Shown piece by piece: positions 1 through 8,071 of a stretch of DNA of 46,540 bases. Each line of letters opens with the position of its first letter. Position 1 is the first letter of the stretch. The DNA lies in the NCBI GenBank assembly GCA_011389815.1, contig JAABTP010000016.1, positions 1-46,540 on the forward strand, in the 5' to 3' direction. Both the position numbers and the translations under genes were made by a program. The DNA is from Desulfobulbaceae bacterium (GTDB taxonomy: Bacteria; Desulfobacterota; Desulfobulbia; Desulfobulbales; Desulfobulbaceae). The notes beneath the pieces were generated by a model that saw only the letters and a list, made by a program, of their open reading frames with translations, ran no database searches and was not told where the DNA came from.

Positions 1-224
1 AATGTCTTTCGTAAACTTTTTCCAGTCTTGTTTTCATTATTTCAGCTTGTTAAGTTCATTCAAACCGGGAATCGCTGAAGGGATATGTTTACAGTATTTC
101 AGGAATAGGGTATGCTGGTGCGGAAAGATTCACTATGTGATGCACGCTCTACAAACGTTTCCAAATCATTCAATATAGCTGGCACATATAACGATGTCCG
201 ACCATATGATAAAAGGAGGAACCA

Positions 225-1505
225 ATGTCCTACATAGCAGATTTTGAAAAGGCCCTTGAAATTGGCCGTCCACCCAACATCAAGGCCCTGTTTCCCAACT
301 CCAAGGCCCTGTTGGTCAGTGGCAAGGTGATTGACCGTGCCATGCTGGCAAAAGGCAAGGCCATGACCATGGCGGCCAATGGTCGAAACCACTTGGTTAT
401 ACGCGGTGCCTTGATGGCTGCCCAACGGGCTCAGGCTGCCCTGATTATAGAGATTGCCCGTTCTGAAGGCGGGGCCTCATCCTATTGCCCAACCAATTAC
501 TGGAACATGGCACGTCAGGTAGATGCACTGTGCAATGAACTGGCTATTACTGTGCCTGTTGCCATTCATGCGGATCATTATGGAATCAAATCTACTGATG
601 ATCTGCCTTTTGCCCGTACCGAGATCCCCTCGCTCTTTGATGCAGGCATCACCTCCATTGCTGTTGATGCCTCTCATATGCTGGATGATGCTAACCTGCT
701 CGTCAGTATTGATCTGAATAGCTATATTCCCTCCTGGGCTGGCTATGAAACCGAGGTTGGCGAGATCAAGGGCAGTCAAGGTCTGTCTTCTGCGGATGAG
801 GCTCTGTTCCTTATTAAAGGACTTAATGCTCATGATATTTTCCCGGACTGGATTGCCCTGAACAACGGCACCAGCCACGGACTTGAGGCTTCCGGTCAAG
901 GTATTCAGGTTGAATTGACCGCAGGAATTCATGAGGCATTAAAAGATTACGGGGTTTCAGGGGCACAACACGGCACCTCTGGCAACAGCTCAGACCGGTT
1001 GCGGGCTATTGCCAACCAGACCACAACCACCAAGGCCAATGTGGCTACAGCCCTTCAGATGATTTCCTGGGGTGTTGAGGTGAATGACTATGGCAACGCT
1101 ATTCTGGATGGAGATGGAGAATTTGTCAAAGTGCCCGGCCAAGGCATGACCGAAGAACTATGGCAGGAAATGAAGGACTATGCCAAGGACCAAGGTTGGG
1201 AAAAAGGCAATTATAAAAAGCTCAATGCTGCCTTTGAAAATCGGATTATGGGGCAACCTAAGGAAATCCGGGAGCGTATGGCCCGCCGGGTGGATAACTT
1301 TGTTTATACCATGCTCACTGAGGTCTTTAATGCAGGTGGCACAGCACGTTATGCTGTGGATACAATTCTGGATGCAGGCTCCTATGATCTCGGCCCCAAA
1401 ACCGGTCGTATTGAATCACCAGATGAGTGGACAGAAGAAAAAATTCATGCTCGTGCTGCTGAACTGGATACGGATAAAGGCCCGGAAGGCGATTTTGATG
1501 ATTAA
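225..1505 (+). CDS. fba: Class II fructose-bisphosphate aldolase, long form
   Basis: Predicted cytosolic zinc-dependent aldolase that splits or forms fructose-1,6-bisphosphate in glycolysis and gluconeogenesis. The 426-residue protein carries the HADHYG motif near residue 115, matching the HxDH zinc-ligand motif of class II aldolases. A VDASHM segment, NNGTSHG and AQHGTSGNSS follow; the last two correspond to the conserved histidine and phosphate-binding glycine-rich loops. At about 426 residues it is longer than the roughly 300-360 residues of the Escherichia coli type and fits the longer subgroup. The start is set by an AAGGAGG ribosome binding site at 213-219, five bases before the ATG. 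It appears monocistronic: a 21-bp minisatellite and then an unrelated sugar epimerase follow. The family call is firm; exact sugar preference is inferred. Confidence 0.88.
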   Translation: MSYIADFEKALEIGRPPNIKALFPNSKALLVSGKVIDRAMLAKGKAMTMAANGRNHLVIRGALMAAQRAQAALIIEIARSEGGASSYCPTNYWNMARQVDALCNELAITVPVAIHADHYGIKSTDDLPFARTEIPSLFDAGITSIAVDASHMLDDANLLVSIDLNSYIPSWAGYETEVGEIKGSQGLSSADEALFLIKGLNAHDIFPDWIALNNGTSHGLEASGQGIQVELTAGIHEALKDYGVSGAQHGTSGNSSDRLRAIANQTTTTKANVATALQMISWGVEVNDYGNAILDGDGEFVKVPGQGMTEELWQEMKDYAKDQGWEKGNYKKLNAAFENRIMGQPKEIRERMARRVDNFVYTMLTEVFNAGGTARYAVDTILDAGSYDLGPKTGRIESPDEWTEEKIHARAAELDTDKGPEGDFDD

Positions 1506-1558
1506 AAACTCTTGCGCAGAGGAGGCAATCTATCCCTGCTGTGGGCAGATCAGGAGCT

Positions 1559-1726
1559 GGGACAGGAAAAACAGCCGATGTTGCAGGTGAAAATCCCTTT
1601 GGGACAGGAAGAAATGGCACTGGAGCAGGAAAAAACGACCTTGTAAGGGGAGAAAGTGACACTGTAGCGGGAGAAAACCATTCTGTAGCAGGAAAAAATG
1701 GTTCTGTAGTAAGAAAAAGTCATTCT
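1559..1726. repeat. 21-bp minisatellite, locus A (8 units)
   Basis: Eight consecutive 21-base units lie between the aldolase and epimerase genes. Units start at 1559, 1580, 1601, 1622, 1643, 1664, 1685 and 1706. The consensus is close to GTAGCAGGAAAAAA followed by five variable bases and CT. As 21 is divisible by three, all frames stay open on both strands and translate as heptapeptide repeats, which creates misleading open frames. A related array lies at 23759-23905 in the opposite orientation. Nothing marks this array as translated. Confidence 0.85.
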
Positions 1727-1837
1727 GCAGTGCCCCGCTCCCGCATCTGCCCGTCCCATGTCCTGATCATGTCTTTGCAGGCCAGATTCTCTCCACTTGC
1801 TGTATCGTAAGAATCAAAACAACTTCAGAAAACACTC

Positions 1838-2845
1838 ATGCAAAAAATACTTGTTACCGGTGCTGCCGGTTTTATTGGTCATAATCTCTCCAAACGCCTG
1901 TTAGAAAACGGCCGCACCGTGGTTGGTCTGGATAATCTCAATGACTATTATGATCCTGAGCTGAAAAAGGCCCGGCTTGCCCAGCTCCTTGGATTTGAGC
2001 GATTCAGCCATGCGAATTTTGACATGGCGGATCGGGAGCTGACAGCAAAACTCTTTGCTGATGAACAGTTTGACGCAGTGGTCAATCTGGCTGCCCAGGC
2101 AGGGGTTCGTTACTCCCTGATTAATCCCCATTCCTATGTGGACACCAACCTGGTCGGGTTCCTCAATATTCTGGAAGGATGTCGTCATAATCAGGTTAAA
2201 CACTTGCTCTATGCCTCGTCCAGCTCAGTGTATGGCGCTAATACCTCCATGCCTTTTTCTGTGCATGATAATGTGGATCATCCGGTTTCGTTGTACGCTG
2301 CCTCCAAAAAGGCCAACGAACTCATGGCCCATAGTTATAGCCACCTTTACCATCTTCCTTGTACTGGCCTGCGTTTTTTCACGGTCTACGGCCCCTGGGG
2401 ACGTCCAGATATGGCCCTGTTCCTTTTTACCAAGGCTATTATGGAAGGTCGGCCCATTGATATTTTTAATAATGGTGAAATGGAACGTGATTTTACCTAT
2501 ATTGATGATATTGTCGAGGGTGTCTTCCGGCTGGTTGATCATCTGCCGCAGCCTGACCCAAATTGGAGTGGTGATGCACCGGACTCAGCAACCAGCTATT
2601 GTCCGTGGCGACTGTACAATATTGGCAATAATTCCAAACAAAAGCTAATGCGCTATATTGAGGTGCTGGAAGAATGCCTGGGTAAAACAGCACAAAAGAA
2701 TTTCATGCCCATGCAGGCTGGAGATGTGCCAGCTACCTATGCCAATGTGGACGATCTGGTGCGGGAGATTGATTTTAAGCCGCAAACCACCATTGAGGAA
2801 GGGATCGGGAAATTCGTGGAGTGGTACAGGGGGTATTACAAATAA
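1838..2845 (+). CDS. UDP-glucuronate 4-epimerase (extended SDR family)
   Basis: Predicted NAD-dependent epimerase interconverting UDP-glucuronate and UDP-galacturonate for surface polysaccharide synthesis in the cytosol. The 335-residue length is normal. The N-terminal Rossmann motif TGAAGFIG (residues 7-14) binds NAD. The run SSSSVYG, followed by Y153xxxK157 within SLYAASKK, supplies the SDR catalytic residues. The segment [14 protein letters not shown] and the downstream [12 protein letters not shown] are typical of the UDP-GlcA epimerase subgroup rather than GalE. The ATG at 1838 has no clear Shine-Dalgarno sequence but is the only start giving a complete Rossmann fold. It stands alone, with a convergent toxin-antitoxin pair downstream. 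Other UDP-sugar epimerases with a similar fold remain possible. Confidence 0.85.
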   Translation: MQKILVTGAAGFIGHNLSKRLLENGRTVVGLDNLNDYYDPELKKARLAQLLGFERFSHANFDMADRELTAKLFADEQFDAVVNLAAQAGVRYSLINPHSYVDTNLVGFLNILEGCRHNQVKHLLYASSSSVYGANTSMPFSVHDNVDHPVSLYAASKKANELMAHSYSHLYHLPCTGLRFFTVYGPWGRPDMALFLFTKAIMEGRPIDIFNNGEMERDFTYIDDIVEGVFRLVDHLPQPDPNWSGDAPDSATSYCPWRLYNIGNNSKQKLMRYIEVLEECLGKTAQKNFMPMQAGDVPATYANVDDLVREIDFKPQTTIEEGIGKFVEWYRGYYK

Positions 2846-2904
2846 CAATGCCTCAAAGGGGCTATATTTAACCAGCCCTACCCAGCCGAACCTCTTACAC
2901 CGGA

Positions 2905-3270
2905 TCACTCAAGCGCAAAGATGACCTTCAACGCTTGATCTATTTCCTGAAGATCCGATGAAGAGAGCCGCCCCCGGATTTTAACCAGCCTGTACCGATG
3001 ATCTATCGGGCGTGTCTGCAAACAATCCGCCACGGATTTTTTTGACAGCCCGCTCTCCGCTGAAGGATGAATAACGATATTGGTTCGTATACGGGCTTTT
3101 TTCGCACTCCATGCAGTAACCGGGACCACTTGAATCACCGGAACCCGCTCATTATAGACATTATTGGTCACAATGACGCAGGGTCTGGTTTTGCCTTTTT
3201 CAGCCCCCTTTGTCGGATCAAGCCGTACATCGATAACCATCCCTCTTTTCAGGGCGGTCATTTCGGCCAT
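2905..3270 (-). CDS. mazF: MazF/PemK-family toxin (mRNA interferase)
   Basis: Predicted endoribonuclease toxin of a type II toxin-antitoxin module, acting on mRNA in the cytosol. The 121-residue protein begins with the typical β-barrel start of the family (GMVIDVRLDPTKGAEKGKTR), continues with RPCVIVTNN, and has a QVVPVTAW strand and the late HRYRLVKIRGRLS region. The length fits the family. Its start overlaps the end of the antitoxin frame by 13 bases, so the two are probably translationally coupled and transcribed from the promoter at 3539-3567. It converges on the epimerase gene with a gap of about 60 bases. No disabling mutation is visible. The RNA cleavage specificity cannot be read from the sequence. 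Confidence 0.85.
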   Translation of the reverse strand: MAEMTALKRGMVIDVRLDPTKGAEKGKTRPCVIVTNNVYNERVPVIQVVPVTAWSAKKARIRTNIVIHPSAESGLSKKSVADCLQTRPIDHRYRLVKIRGRLSSSDLQEIDQALKVIFALE

Positions 3271-3491
3271 CCGGGCAGGGCCACCTCGGTCAGCTCCTGC
3301 AAGTCTTCATCTTCGGAATAGACTTCAGCGTACAGGTCTGCGGATTTTTTTAGCTCCTTCAGTTCCACTGCTTTTTTAAAATACTCTACTGCCGCACGCA
3401 GCATGGAACTTTTATCTTTGAACCCGTACTCTTTAAAATTACTCAGAAATTGCGCTTGCGCCTCTTCAACGGTAAATTTTGCCTGCAACAT
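3258..3491 (-). CDS. Antitoxin partner of the MazF-like toxin
   Basis: Small acidic protein of 77 residues directly upstream of and overlapping the toxin gene. The true start is the ATG at 3491, because an AAGGAGG sequence sits 7 bases upstream (3497-3504, minus strand); a longer in-frame reading to 3527 has no such site. The N-terminal two thirds is helical, with a segment around GFKDKSSMLRAAVEYFKKAV that resembles a ribbon-helix-helix dimerisation region. The C-terminal tail is acidic and would be the toxin-neutralising part. It is not an AbrB-type MazE by appearance. The role as antitoxin and autorepressor is inferred mainly from position, size and the operator-like repeat upstream. Confidence 0.75.
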   Translation of the reverse strand: MLQAKFTVEEAQAQFLSNFKEYGFKDKSSMLRAAVEYFKKAVELKELKKSADLYAEVYSEDEDLQELTEVALPGWPK

Positions 3492-3518
3492 AGAACACCT
3501 CCTTAATGCACTCAAACA

Positions 3519-3567
3519 GGGTCGCATCTTATGCCCCTATAATACGACCCGGCATACTAAAAGTCAA
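3519..3567 (-). promoter_or_regulatory. Toxin-antitoxin promoter with overlapping operator
   Basis: On the minus strand, TTGACT (3562-3567) and TATTAT (3539-3544) are separated by 17 bases, a good sigma-70 promoter. An imperfect inverted repeat with GGGTCG/CGACCC ends spans 3519-3550 and covers the -10 box, as expected for autorepression by an antitoxin complex. Confidence 0.65.
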
Positions 3568-3624
3568 CGGGAGTATTCGAGCATATTGTGATTTTTTCGA
3601 GCCAACAGCAGAGGAAGTTGTTAT

Positions 3625-3640
3625 AATCGCAAAGGCGATT
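3625..3640. other. Small perfect hairpin AATCGC-AAAG-GCGATT
   Basis: A six-base-pair stem with a four-base loop lies downstream of the UPF0280 gene on the minus strand. It could help terminate that transcript, but no T-run follows. Nearly the same core, ATCGCAAAGGCG, recurs at 9791-9802, which suggests a small dispersed repeat. Confidence 0.4.
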
Positions 3641-3710
3641 GATATCAGACTATACAGTGATTTGGAATAAAAGATGAACGACGGCAAGAGAAAACCTCTG
3701 AGTACACAGT

Positions 3711-4469
3711 TTAAATCCGAACCAACTCAACATCTCCCCAGGCCCCAAGATGTTCACCAGAAATAATAACAACTCCGGCAAGACCCGCAATCCCCTTGGC
3801 AACTTCCAGGGCATGCTGAATACTTTTCTTTTTCCGGCCCACTTCATTACCCAAGCGGGTGGCAGCAGTATCAGCCAGGGCCGTGGAAGCTGCAGTAACC
3901 ACAACCGCATCAGCCTGACCAAGGCTGAGGGAATGACCAATCATCCCGGAGGAACAACAGACCCCGCAGGGCATCTGTTCTGGCAGGAGGCGGATACCCA
4001 GTTTGCCGCTCAGTGGTGACTCGCCTGCATAAATGGCAATGGTACTTTCCTGGGTTCTGGCGACAAAGAGATCACCGCCGTTTTCGACAATCACTTCCTC
4101 AAGGTTCAGAGAGGAAAGCAGGTTCTTGCCCACTTGCTCCGCCACAATACCGGCAACCGCAGCCATTGGCCCGACCCCGGCAACCTCTCCTGCGGCCAGC
4201 ATTTCCTGTATGATATCCGGGGCCTGATTATTTTGAGGCAGAGGAACAAGGCTTTGAAGAAAATCCGGGTATATTCTGATATACCCTTCAATAACACTAC
4301 GCACCTGAGAGACTGCCAGTAAGGCATGATCCTCCACAGGTTGTGAGGCCAGGATATGCAGATCTGTTTCAGCGATTTTGACTATGGAAGAAACAAGCCC
4401 GGAATTTTCAGTCAGGCGATATTCTCTCTCTTGATAGGAGAGCGGGGATTTTTTTTCAGAACGAGCCAT
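3711..4469 (-). CDS. UPF0280 family protein (ApbE-like fold)
   Basis: Protein of 252 residues belonging to the uncharacterised UPF0280 family, which has been linked by fold to ApbE-type flavin transferases. Supporting segments are AAVAGIVAEQVGKNLL, the VENGGDLFV motif, and the C-terminal GQADAVVVTAASTALADTAA region; VENGGD and the alanine/threonine-rich stretch are also ApbE-like features. There is no signal peptide, so it should be cytosolic. A ribosome binding site (AAGAGG) precedes the ATG at 4469. It is divergent from the transferase at 4507 with only 37 bases between the starts, so promoters must overlap coding DNA or lie farther away. The biochemical function is unknown; flavin or cofactor transfer would be a guess. 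Confidence 0.7.
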   Translation of the reverse strand: MARSEKKSPLSYQEREYRLTENSGLVSSIVKIAETDLHILASQPVEDHALLAVSQVRSVIEGYIRIYPDFLQSLVPLPQNNQAPDIIQEMLAAGEVAGVGPMAAVAGIVAEQVGKNLLSSLNLEEVIVENGGDLFVARTQESTIAIYAGESPLSGKLGIRLLPEQMPCGVCCSSGMIGHSLSLGQADAVVVTAASTALADTAATRLGNEVGRKKKSIQHALEVAKGIAGLAGVVIISGEHLGAWGDVELVRI

Positions 4470-4506
4470 ACGGCCTCTTGCTTTTTCAGGAGTTATCTGG
4501 AATACA

Positions 4507-5160
4507 ATGCAGTTTCAACAAAACAGAACCTCTCAACAGACAATCATCCTTTTTACCCGATATCCCCGAGCGGGAAAAGTAAAAACCAGATTGATTGACC
4601 GGCTCGGTCCGCAGGGAGCAGCAACCCTCCATGATCAGCTGACTCGTCAGGTCATCAATACTATACAGCCAGTATTGCAAGCAAGGCAGGTCCAGCTACG
4701 AGTCGCCTATTGCGGAGGCTCGGCAGAAGAAATGCGAAGCTGGCTCGGTAGCGATATTTTGCTCCAGGTACAGGAGGGAAACGACTTAGGTGAGCGTATG
4801 GCTGATGCCTTTGTTCGAGCCTGGCAACAGGGTGCTGAACGAGTGGTACTTATTGGCTCTGACTGCCCCGGAATCAATCCGTCCATTATTGAAAGCGGTT
4901 TTAAATACCTGGAAACCCACGATCTGGTGCTGGGCCCGGCAGCAGACGGCGGCTATTATCTGATCGGCCTTCGGAACAGCGTACAAGGGCAATACAGAAT
5001 ACTCTTTCAAGATATTGACTGGGGCACTGGACAGGTGTTACAACAAACCCTGAACCAGGCACAAAAGGCAGGTTTTTCATTCGCCCTTCTGCCGGAACTC
5101 TACGACATCGACCGACCTGAAGACCTTGTCCATCTCAATTATTATACCGACGCTGAATGA
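4507..5160 (+). CDS. TIGR04282-type glycosyltransferase (rSAM/selenodomain-associated transferase 1, DUF2064)
   Basis: A 217-residue nucleotidyltransferase-fold protein. FTRYPRAGKVKTRL near the N-terminus corresponds to the nucleotide-binding loop of the DUF2064/CofC-like group. GSDCPGI and GPAADGGYYLIGL are hallmark motifs of this family, with aspartates likely to bind metal. The family is named for co-occurrence with radical-SAM/selenodomain proteins and transferase 2, and the latter is indeed the next gene, overlapping by 35 bases. The radical-SAM partner is not in the window. A likely ribosome binding site (AGGAG) lies about 15 bases upstream. The exact substrate is unknown. Confidence 0.8.
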   Translation: MQFQQNRTSQQTIILFTRYPRAGKVKTRLIDRLGPQGAATLHDQLTRQVINTIQPVLQARQVQLRVAYCGGSAEEMRSWLGSDILLQVQEGNDLGERMADAFVRAWQQGAERVVLIGSDCPGINPSIIESGFKYLETHDLVLGPAADGGYYLIGLRNSVQGQYRILFQDIDWGTGQVLQQTLNQAQKAGFSFALLPELYDIDRPEDLVHLNYYTDAE

Positions 5161-5821
5161 GCAGGACAATATCGGCTCCTGTCTTGATCGCCTGCTCCGA
5201 CAAATGCGACAGCACGACATTCAGAGAGAAATTATCGTCGTTGACGGAGGCAGTACAGACCAGACTATCAATGAAGTTGTTGCCCGAGGAATCACCCAGG
5301 TTTCCTCGCCACCAAGCCGGGGTACTCAGCAACACACCGGGGCACAGTCGGCTTCTGGCGATATCCTGCTCTTTCTTCATTGCGACACAGGCTTGCCAAA
5401 TAATTTTTCCGGGCATATTTATTCGATCCTGCACAACAAGGATGTTGCTGCTGGTGCCTTTCGGTTAAAAATCAACGGGCGAGGGTTGGGCTTTCGCCTT
5501 ATTGAGACTGGAGTGCTCTTCCGTTCAACCATCTTCAGCTTGCCCTATGGCGATCAGGCCCTGTTCATGCGCAGAAAGACCTATTTTGCTGCTGGTGGTT
5601 TTCCAAAAAAACCGATCATGGAAGATCTGGCCTTGGTTCGTCAGCTGAAAAAACTGGGCAGAATCGCCCTTGCCCCGGCCCATGTCACCACCTCAGCCCG
5701 ACGCTGGCAACAACATGGTTTATTTAAAACAACACTAATCAACCAGCTCATGCTGCTCGGTAATGCTTTTGGTCTCTCTCCGCAACAGCTGGCACGTTTT
5801 TATTACGCAAAAAAGAAATAA
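5126..5821 (+). CDS. TIGR04283-type family 2 glycosyltransferase (rSAM/selenodomain-associated transferase 2)
   Basis: A 231-residue GT-A fold glycosyltransferase. It opens with SIIIPTLNEQDNIG, followed by VVDGGSTDQT and the HCDTGLP metal-binding region typical of GT2 enzymes; PYGDQALFMRR and FPKKPIMEDLALVR are characteristic of the TIGR04283 subgroup. The apparent start is a TTG at 5126 inside the end of the preceding gene (35-base overlap). No upstream in-frame ATG exists, and a later start would remove the first β-strand. The overlap implies translational coupling with transferase 1. The NDP-sugar synthase follows after two bases, so these three form one operon. The acceptor molecule is not known. 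Confidence 0.8.
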   Translation: MSISIIIPTLNEQDNIGSCLDRLLRQMRQHDIQREIIVVDGGSTDQTINEVVARGITQVSSPPSRGTQQHTGAQSASGDILLFLHCDTGLPNNFSGHIYSILHNKDVAAGAFRLKINGRGLGFRLIETGVLFRSTIFSLPYGDQALFMRRKTYFAAGGFPKKPIMEDLALVRQLKKLGRIALAPAHVTTSARRWQQHGLFKTTLINQLMLLGNAFGLSPQQLARFYYAKKK

Positions 5822-5823
5822 TC

Positions 5824-6708
5824 ATGCAGGCAATGCTTCTGGCTGCCGGATTCGGCACCCGCTTACGACCCTACACCCTTATTCGTCCCAAACCACTTTT
5901 CCCGATCTGCAATACGCCTCTGCTCCATATCCTGCTGGATAAATTGGTTGATGCAGGCTGTGACCGCATCGTGGTTAACTGCCATTATCTTGCTGATCAA
6001 ATTAAGGAAGCTGTAGCGGGGAGACCAGAGGTGATTCTCCAGTATGAAGAGGAAGTACTCGGAACCGGCGGCGGCCTACGCAAGGCTCTGGAGTATTTCC
6101 ATGATGGGCCTGTTCTGGTCATGAACGGAGATATCTTTCATGATATTAACCTCAAACAACTGTTGGAGGCTCATGTTTCTGCAAGCTCCTCAGTCACTAT
6201 GGCCTTGCATGATTATCCCCGATTTAATTCCGTTGCTGTACGTCGGGGATGGGTTCGGAATTTCCTAACACGTAAAGAGGCTGCTCAAAAGAAAGACAAA
6301 GAAGAAATGCTGCTGGCCTTCACCGGTATTCATGTTGTGAACCGGGAGGTCATTGAGCAGATTCCAGCACAGGGCTTTTTTCATATCATTGATCTGTATA
6401 AAGAGCTGGCAAGAGATGAAAAGGTAGGCTTCACAAGAACTGATGGCAGCTTTTGGAAGGATATGGGAACACCACAAGATTACCTGGATCTTCATCAACA
6501 TCTGCTCTCAGCCCGGACACCGTCTTGGCAGGTTCATGAAAGTGCAATAATCGGGAAAAATGTAGAGTTGGAAGACTGGGGAGTTATTGGATCTGGGGCA
6601 GTGATCGGTGAAGGTGCAAGACTGGCTCGTTGTGTCGTCTGGGATCATGCGGAGATTGCAGCTGAAAGCATACTCACAGATGTGATTTGTCCAGCAGAAT
6701 TGAAATGA
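5824..6708 (+). CDS. NDP-sugar synthase / sugar-1-phosphate nucleotidyltransferase
   Basis: Predicted enzyme coupling a sugar-1-phosphate to an NTP to give an NDP-sugar. The 294-residue protein has the signature AAGFGTRLRPYT at residues 7-18, then the RPKPLFPICNTPLL segment and VMNGDIF, which supplies the metal-binding aspartate. The GIHVVNREV strand and FWKDMGTPQDYL follow. The C-terminal 60 residues contain hexapeptide-type turns (SAIIGKNVELEDWGVIGSGAVIG), a short left-handed β-helix. It resembles mannose-1-phosphate guanylyltransferase and MurU-like proteins. It is the third gene of the set starting at 4507 and probably supplies a donor to the two transferases. In related organisms such genes often neighbour a phosphotransferase; none follows here. 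Confidence 0.8.
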   Translation: MQAMLLAAGFGTRLRPYTLIRPKPLFPICNTPLLHILLDKLVDAGCDRIVVNCHYLADQIKEAVAGRPEVILQYEEEVLGTGGGLRKALEYFHDGPVLVMNGDIFHDINLKQLLEAHVSASSSVTMALHDYPRFNSVAVRRGWVRNFLTRKEAAQKKDKEEMLLAFTGIHVVNREVIEQIPAQGFFHIIDLYKELARDEKVGFTRTDGSFWKDMGTPQDYLDLHQHLLSARTPSWQVHESAIIGKNVELEDWGVIGSGAVIGEGARLARCVVWDHAEIAAESILTDVICPAELK

Positions 6709-6995
6709 GTATGAAAACTTCATGGTGCGTGGGACAAGAACGCCATCAGATCAGAGTCGATTGAAAAAAAGAGACGCGGGGCCGTCGTGTAAGCGGTAAA
6801 GCATAAGTTTGTAAGCCGTAAATAACTTATTGGTAACGTGTAAAAATATGCTAGTTTACCAGACTAGTGCTGTTCTTTTTTTAGGTGAATAAACAGCTGT
6901 CATCACCCCCGATTTACGCAATCGGGCTTCGGGCTAACCTGCCTCGCAGCAGTTTTGCACTTGCCCCCCTGTCTCACTAATTCAGCAATCACCTT
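6709..6995. other. Intergenic region with a small hairpin
   Basis: No convincing gene was found. A seven-base-pair hairpin, CCCGATT/AATCGGG with a five-base loop, lies at 6908-6926 between convergent genes and may contribute to termination, although it has no T-run. GTAA-containing motifs recur loosely at about 6788-6845. Confidence 0.4.
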
Positions 6996-7535
6996 TTATT
7001 CATCTTTGAACTTGACGACACTCTGATGATTTGCCATATGTATTTGATTTATCAACCCTCGCAACTCTTTTAAATTGTCTTGAAAGTTCTCGTAACTCTT
7101 TGAAAACGAATGCTTTGGTTCGTGAACAATGTCTCTTTCTTCTTTATGAGTAATACGTTTATACGCTGAATCGACAACCCTGCCAGCTACAGTCTTATTA
7201 TTCGCAAGAAGATTCTTTCTGACCTCCAATGCCTCAGCAATGCTTATCTTTTCACCGTTATAATCAATTTCGGTTTCAAAATTGGCCATTTGTATCGCAT
7301 GATTCAGTTTTATCCGTTTGGACTGCATTTTTTTCAGTTTTTCCGTAAAGTCCTTTGGACAAAACCCTTCCACAGGCTCTTTTCCTTCAATGTCGTTATC
7401 AGAGTAAAATCTCATCCCTGAACGTTCCGAATCGCGGATACCGAGCAAATTTTCTATAATCTTGATCTGACGATCATATTCATCCCTTAATTCTATCGCC
7501 TCAAATAAAAACAGATTCCCTTTATTATCAGGCAT
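6996..7535 (-). CDS. Hypothetical helical protein, possibly DIP1984-like
   Basis: A 179-residue, highly charged and mostly helical cytosolic protein. No signal peptide or membrane segment is seen. The arrangement of an N-terminal amphipathic helix (FLFEAIELRDEYDRQIKIIE), a central IQMANFETEIDYNGEKIS segment and AEALEVRKNLL resembles the DIP1984 family, in which an asparagine-containing motif is followed by a Gly-turn and a conserved Ala-Leu-x-x-Arg. This match is by eye and weak. An insertion rich in charged residues lies near 35-65. The start has a good GAGGTG ribosome binding site. The function is unknown, and the DUF1844 gene upstream is on the same strand 45 bases away. Confidence 0.55.
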   Translation of the reverse strand: MPDNKGNLFLFEAIELRDEYDRQIKIIENLLGIRDSERSGMRFYSDNDIEGKEPVEGFCPKDFTEKLKKMQSKRIKLNHAIQMANFETEIDYNGEKISIAEALEVRKNLLANNKTVAGRVVDSAYKRITHKEERDIVHEPKHSFSKSYENFQDNLKELRGLINQIHMANHQSVVKFKDE

Positions 7536-7580
7536 AAGATCACCTCAGTTTGCTTATAGGTTTAGAAAAATTGCTCTCTT

Positions 7581-7994
7581 CTATTGCCCATCCTTGGCCC
7601 GAATAAACCGCATCTTCAGCTCATAAACCACCTTATCCAGCAATTCCTGTTCATCCTTTTCCAGATTCCCTTTGGTTTTCTCTTCGAGCATAATCAAGGT
7701 ATCAATACTGTGCCGGGCAAGCTCAAGATCCCTGCTCTTTTGTCCTGTCTCAGGATGGGCCAGCTCACCGAGATGGAAGAGAGCCGTCGTGTTCAGCGAC
7801 AGGATAAAGGAGATAAAGGAAACAACCGGCATAACACAGTTTCCGTTTCTATCTTTCACCCTTCCTTCAGGACATTCACAATCTTTTTTCTGGCGGTAGC
7901 TCATATCCGTTGCTTCAGAGTCTCTCGTGCCGTCAGTGGAAGCTTGAAGTTGGCTCTCCTGGTTTGAGCCACTATCTTTTTCCTGTTCACTCAT
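7581..7994 (-). CDS. DUF1844 family protein
   Basis: A 137-residue protein whose C-terminal 80 residues match DUF1844. The recognisable pieces are FHLGELAHPETGQ, LELARHSIDTLIMLEEKT, and KGNLEKDEQELLDKVVYELK. The N-terminal 35 residues are polar and acidic. They are followed by a short cysteine-containing insertion (DCECPEGRVKDRNGNC) with three cysteines, which is not usual for the family and could bind metal. The likely start is the ATG at 7994. DUF1844 proteins are small cytosolic proteins of unknown function, common in Desulfobacterota. It lies 77 bases downstream of serA on the same strand and may be cotranscribed with it. Confidence 0.75.
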   Translation of the reverse strand: MSEQEKDSGSNQESQLQASTDGTRDSEATDMSYRQKKDCECPEGRVKDRNGNCVMPVVSFISFILSLNTTALFHLGELAHPETGQKSRDLELARHSIDTLIMLEEKTKGNLEKDEQELLDKVVYELKMRFIRAKDGQ

Positions 7995-8071
7995 TGCCTT
8001 ATGCAGAATTAAGATTAATCAAAGGAGCAGGTATGTTCCTCTTCCCTGCCCCATCTCGCTTGATCAAAAAA

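Noticed and set aside
1541-1810. Heptapeptide-repeat open frames after the aldolase
   Set aside because: They arise from a 21-bp minisatellite that is open in several frames on both strands; no ribosome binding site or family match supports a gene.
6705-6764. 19-codon frame overlapping the NDP-sugar synthase stop (ATGA)
   Set aside because: It is very short and unsupported by any family; the ATGA overlap alone is not evidence.
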